NCBI GenBank assembly: GCA_963922455.1
Contig: CAWUIO010000195.1
Location: 1-7,187, forward strand
Direction: 5' to 3'
Length of the DNA stretch: 7,187 bases
Source: CAWUIO01 sp963922455
GTDB lineage: Bacteria; Bacteroidota; Bacteroidia; Cytophagales; Microscillaceae
Below, one piece after another: positions 4,947-7,187 of the stretch (position 1 is its first letter; every line of letters starts with the position of its first letter). The translations under genes were made by a program, and so were the position numbers. The notes under the pieces were generated by a model. That model searched no databases, was not told where the DNA came from, and worked only from the letters and a program-made list of their open reading frames with translations.

Positions 4947-7187
4947 ATGTCTTTCACTTACTTCCGGGGACCACTTTTGTTGTCCGTCTTTCTCATCGGT
5001 TTCTTAGGTTTATCTAGGCCTTCCCAGGCTCAAATAAGCCGCCTTAAAAAATCAAAACTTAGTAACAAGCTCCAGCACATTTCTCAAGAAGGAGGAATAG
5101 AGCAGCTTAATCCCAAGCTGAACTCCAGGCAAGTGGCAAGTACAGAGGTGTTCCGTTTGGGGGGTAAACCCTATGTGGTGATTGATGCCATCCCCCTGGG
5201 GGCCTGTGAAGATCTCATCAAGGAATTAAAGAGCTTAGGAGGTATCCACTTAACTTTTTATGGGGGACTCGTCTCGGGGCTGATCCCGCTTGACCGGGTG
5301 CTGGATATGGAAAACTGCAAAGCCCTGGGTTTTGCTCGGGAAAGTCCCAAAAGAGCAGGTATTGGCATAGTAACTTCACAAGGAGATGCCGCATTTCAAG
5401 CCGATGAGGCCCGCAATGAATTTCAGGTAAGTGGGCAAGGTAGCAAGATCGGAATCCTATCGGATAGTTACAATGCCCGGGGAGGAGCTGCCCAAGGGGT
5501 ACAAAATGGCGACTTGCCCGGGCCAGGCAACCCTTTTGGAAATGACACCCCGGTAGATGTACTGTTAGAATTTTCAAGTCCGGTTGGTAGCGACGAGGGG
5601 CGGGGCATGGCTGAGCTGATCCACGATGTGGCCCCCGGAGCAGATTTGGCTTTTGCCAGCGCTTTTTTTGGCCAGGCCAATTTTGCCCAATCCATCATAG
5701 ACCTCAAAGATGCCAATTGTAACATCATCGTAGACGATATACTCTACTTTGCTGAGCCTATGTTTCAAGACGGGGTCATTGCCCAGGCGGTAGATGAAGT
5801 GAGTGCCGAAGGGGTACATTATTTTTCGGCGACCGGTAATTTTGGGACCTCCTCCTATGAAAGCGAATTTCGGGGACAGGGGCCTTTTCTTTTACAAGAA
5901 AGAGACCGAGGACAAGACATTGGGAATTATCTGGTACACGATTTTGATCCCGGTCCCGGGGTTGATATTTTTCAAGAAGTTACCGTTCCTCCGGGAGGGA
6001 ATTTACGACTTATCTTTCAGTGGGACCAACCCTTTGCCTCCAACTGTGTCAGCTGCCCCGGATCGGCCAATGATGTAGATATATTTATTGCCAACTCACC
6101 TAACTTGGACGACATTTTTCTAAGCTTGTCCAGCCTAGCCAATAACCTGGGGATGGACCCGATTGAGATCACCCAAGATACCCTAAACCGGGGTTCCTCA
6201 CCGATTACCTTGTATGTACTTATCGGGAAGTTTATTAACGGGCTCAATTCGCCCGATCCTAGCTTTATTAAATATGTAAACATTGGCGCCGACGATAGCA
6301 ATAACTTGGAGTATGGCGACAATCCGAGTACCTCCTACGGACACGCCAATGCTTTAAATTCATCCGGAGTAGGGGCCTCGGCCTTTTTTAATACGCCTAC
6401 GTTTAACTCTACTTTGAGTAGGCCCCTAGTAAATAATTTCTCATCGCGGGGAGGGGTGCCTATATTTTTTGATCGCTTGGGAAATCGCCTGAGCACCACA
6501 GAAATCCGCCAAACCCCCGATTTTGTAGGGCCCGATGGGACCAACACAAGCTTTTTTGGCTTTGATATCACAGGAGACCCCGACAACTTCCCTAACTTTT
6601 TTGGTACATCGGCCGCCGCTCCCCACGTGGCAGCCGTCGCGGCCTTGGCCCATGAATTGGACAACAGCCTTAGCCCCGAGGCCATGCGGCAACTTCTTAA
6701 CAGCACCGCCCAAGATATGGATGATCCCTTGACCTCAGGCTTTGATTCTGGCTTTGATTTTAGGACCGGCTTTGGTTTTATCCAAGCCCGGGAGGCACTG
6801 GCCCAGTTGGGAAATCCCCCGGCTCCCGCCGAACTGATTTCCTTAGAAGCCGAATGTGCTACGATAGGGGCCAATTGGACTTTAGTAGCCGACCCCAGGG
6901 CAAGCGAGGGCTACTATGTGGTCTACGAAGGAGAGGATGGCCCCAATAAAACCAGTGCCAGCCTAGGCCCCCAAGAAACAGGGGAGGATTTTGAGGTTCA
7001 ATTTGATTTTCAAATAAGCCAGGCGGGCGACTATTTCTTTTTTGTGCACAGTTTGACCCCTAGCTCCAACGATGACTCCTACTGGGTGAGTGTAGATGGT
7101 GGTGAGTTTCGTTTGTGGTTTCAAGGCTTTGTGCTTAACGACAATTTTAATTGGGTGCCCTATCAAGCGATTGGCCAGGGCAATCCT
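4947..7187 (+). CDS. Secreted subtilisin-family (S8) serine protease with carbohydrate-binding-like domain, partial
   Basis: The frame is open for 747 codons and runs off the window. Residues 1-28 are a type I signal peptide ending SQA, with cleavage before Q29. The catalytic residues are D173 in GILSDSYN, H226 in GRGMAELIHDVAPGA, oxyanion N298 in YFSATGNFG and S555 in GTSAAAPHVA, all intact, so an active exported endopeptidase is expected. N298 and S555 are 257 residues apart, against about 66 in subtilisin. The extra part (roughly 305-460) reads like an inserted beta-sandwich (VTVPPGGNLRLIFQWDQPF, then a CxxC at 367-370 and NDVDIFI), similar to PPC-type domains. From about 630 a second module starts with EAEC (634-637), with EGYYVVYEG (654-662) and SYWVSVDGG (711-719), resembling CBM6/35-like sugar-binding domains. 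The missing C-terminus may carry a type IX sorting signal. The ATG is chosen because it places the signal peptide at the terminus; no Shine-Dalgarno sequence is present. Confidence 0.95.
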   Translation, partial: MSFTYFRGPLLLSVFLIGFLGLSRPSQAQISRLKKSKLSNKLQHISQEGGIEQLNPKLNSRQVASTEVFRLGGKPYVVIDAIPLGACEDLIKELKSLGGIHLTFYGGLVSGLIPLDRVLDMENCKALGFARESPKRAGIGIVTSQGDAAFQADEARNEFQVSGQGSKIGILSDSYNARGGAAQGVQNGDLPGPGNPFGNDTPVDVLLEFSSPVGSDEGRGMAELIHDVAPGADLAFASAFFGQANFAQSIIDLKDANCNIIVDDILYFAEPMFQDGVIAQAVDEVSAEGVHYFSATGNFGTSSYESEFRGQGPFLLQERDRGQDIGNYLVHDFDPGPGVDIFQEVTVPPGGNLRLIFQWDQPFASNCVSCPGSANDVDIFIANSPNLDDIFLSLSSLANNLGMDPIEITQDTLNRGSSPITLYVLIGKFINGLNSPDPSFIKYVNIGADDSNNLEYGDNPSTSYGHANALNSSGVGASAFFNTPTFNSTLSRPLVNNFSSRGGVPIFFDRLGNRLSTTEIRQTPDFVGPDGTNTSFFGFDITGDPDNFPNFFGTSAAAPHVAAVAALAHELDNSLSPEAMRQLLNSTAQDMDDPLTSGFDSGFDFRTGFGFIQAREALAQLGNPPAPAELISLEAECATIGANWTLVADPRASEGYYVVYEGEDGPNKTSASLGPQETGEDFEVQFDFQISQAGDYFFFVHSLTPSSNDDSYWVSVDGGEFRLWFQGFVLNDNFNWVPYQAIGQGNP

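Noticed and set aside
5218..7166. Several leftward open frames and two rightward off-frame ones within the right third
   Set aside because: All lie inside the S8 protease gene, whose frame is uninterrupted with all catalytic motifs; they are shadows of its GC-richer codons.

Overview
The window looks like chromosomal DNA of a Bacteroidota bacterium, in the broad Saprospiria/Cytophagia/Flavobacteriia range. The signs are a short single-stranded-DNA-binding protein of the Bacteroidota type, coding starts without Shine-Dalgarno sequences, a lipoprotein with a Bacteroidota-style signal, two large secreted proteases, and repeat and structured-RNA elements that look typical of the phylum. No ribosomal or transfer RNA, integrase or complete transposase gene was found.

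Layout. Positions 1-260 hold what may be the last codons of a rightward gene and two strong hairpins that terminate leftward transcription. A leftward ssb gene (266-625) and a rightward gene for a small four-cysteine zinc-ribbon protein (859-1218) diverge from a 233-bp AT-rich spacer. That spacer carries five copies of a 10-bp unit in exact register, followed by inverted copies.

From about 1240 to 4310 the DNA is visibly more AT-rich and has a patchwork character. It contains the tail of an Rpn/PD-(D/E)XK transposase-like gene with an internal stop, a short leucine-rich-repeat lipoprotein, a secreted M6-type zinc metalloprotease and an unrecognised cytoplasmic protein. All point rightward, and each is followed within 5-16 bp of its stop by a long imperfect palindrome. 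One of these (1552-1629) has the architecture of an integron attC site. Two copies of a repeat carrying the same 26-bp core lie 2.08 kb apart and bracket the protease and the unrecognised gene.

From 4311 to 4946 there is no supported gene. This stretch holds a pyrimidine tract, a multi-stem conserved-looking RNA element (about 4510-4649) and an AT-rich leader with a possible promoter. The GC-richer right end (4947 to the edge) is the first 747 codons of an exported subtilisin-family (S8) protease. It has an unusually large insertion between the oxyanion asparagine and the catalytic serine, and the start of a carbohydrate-binding-like domain after the protease.

The genes do not form one obvious pathway. 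The best reading is a conserved left flank (ssb and zinc ribbon), an accessory insertion zone in which small single-gene modules separated by palindromes have accumulated, and a conserved secreted-protease locus on the right. The features most worth checking are the palindrome-separated gene modules, the phased 10-bp array and the structured RNA element.
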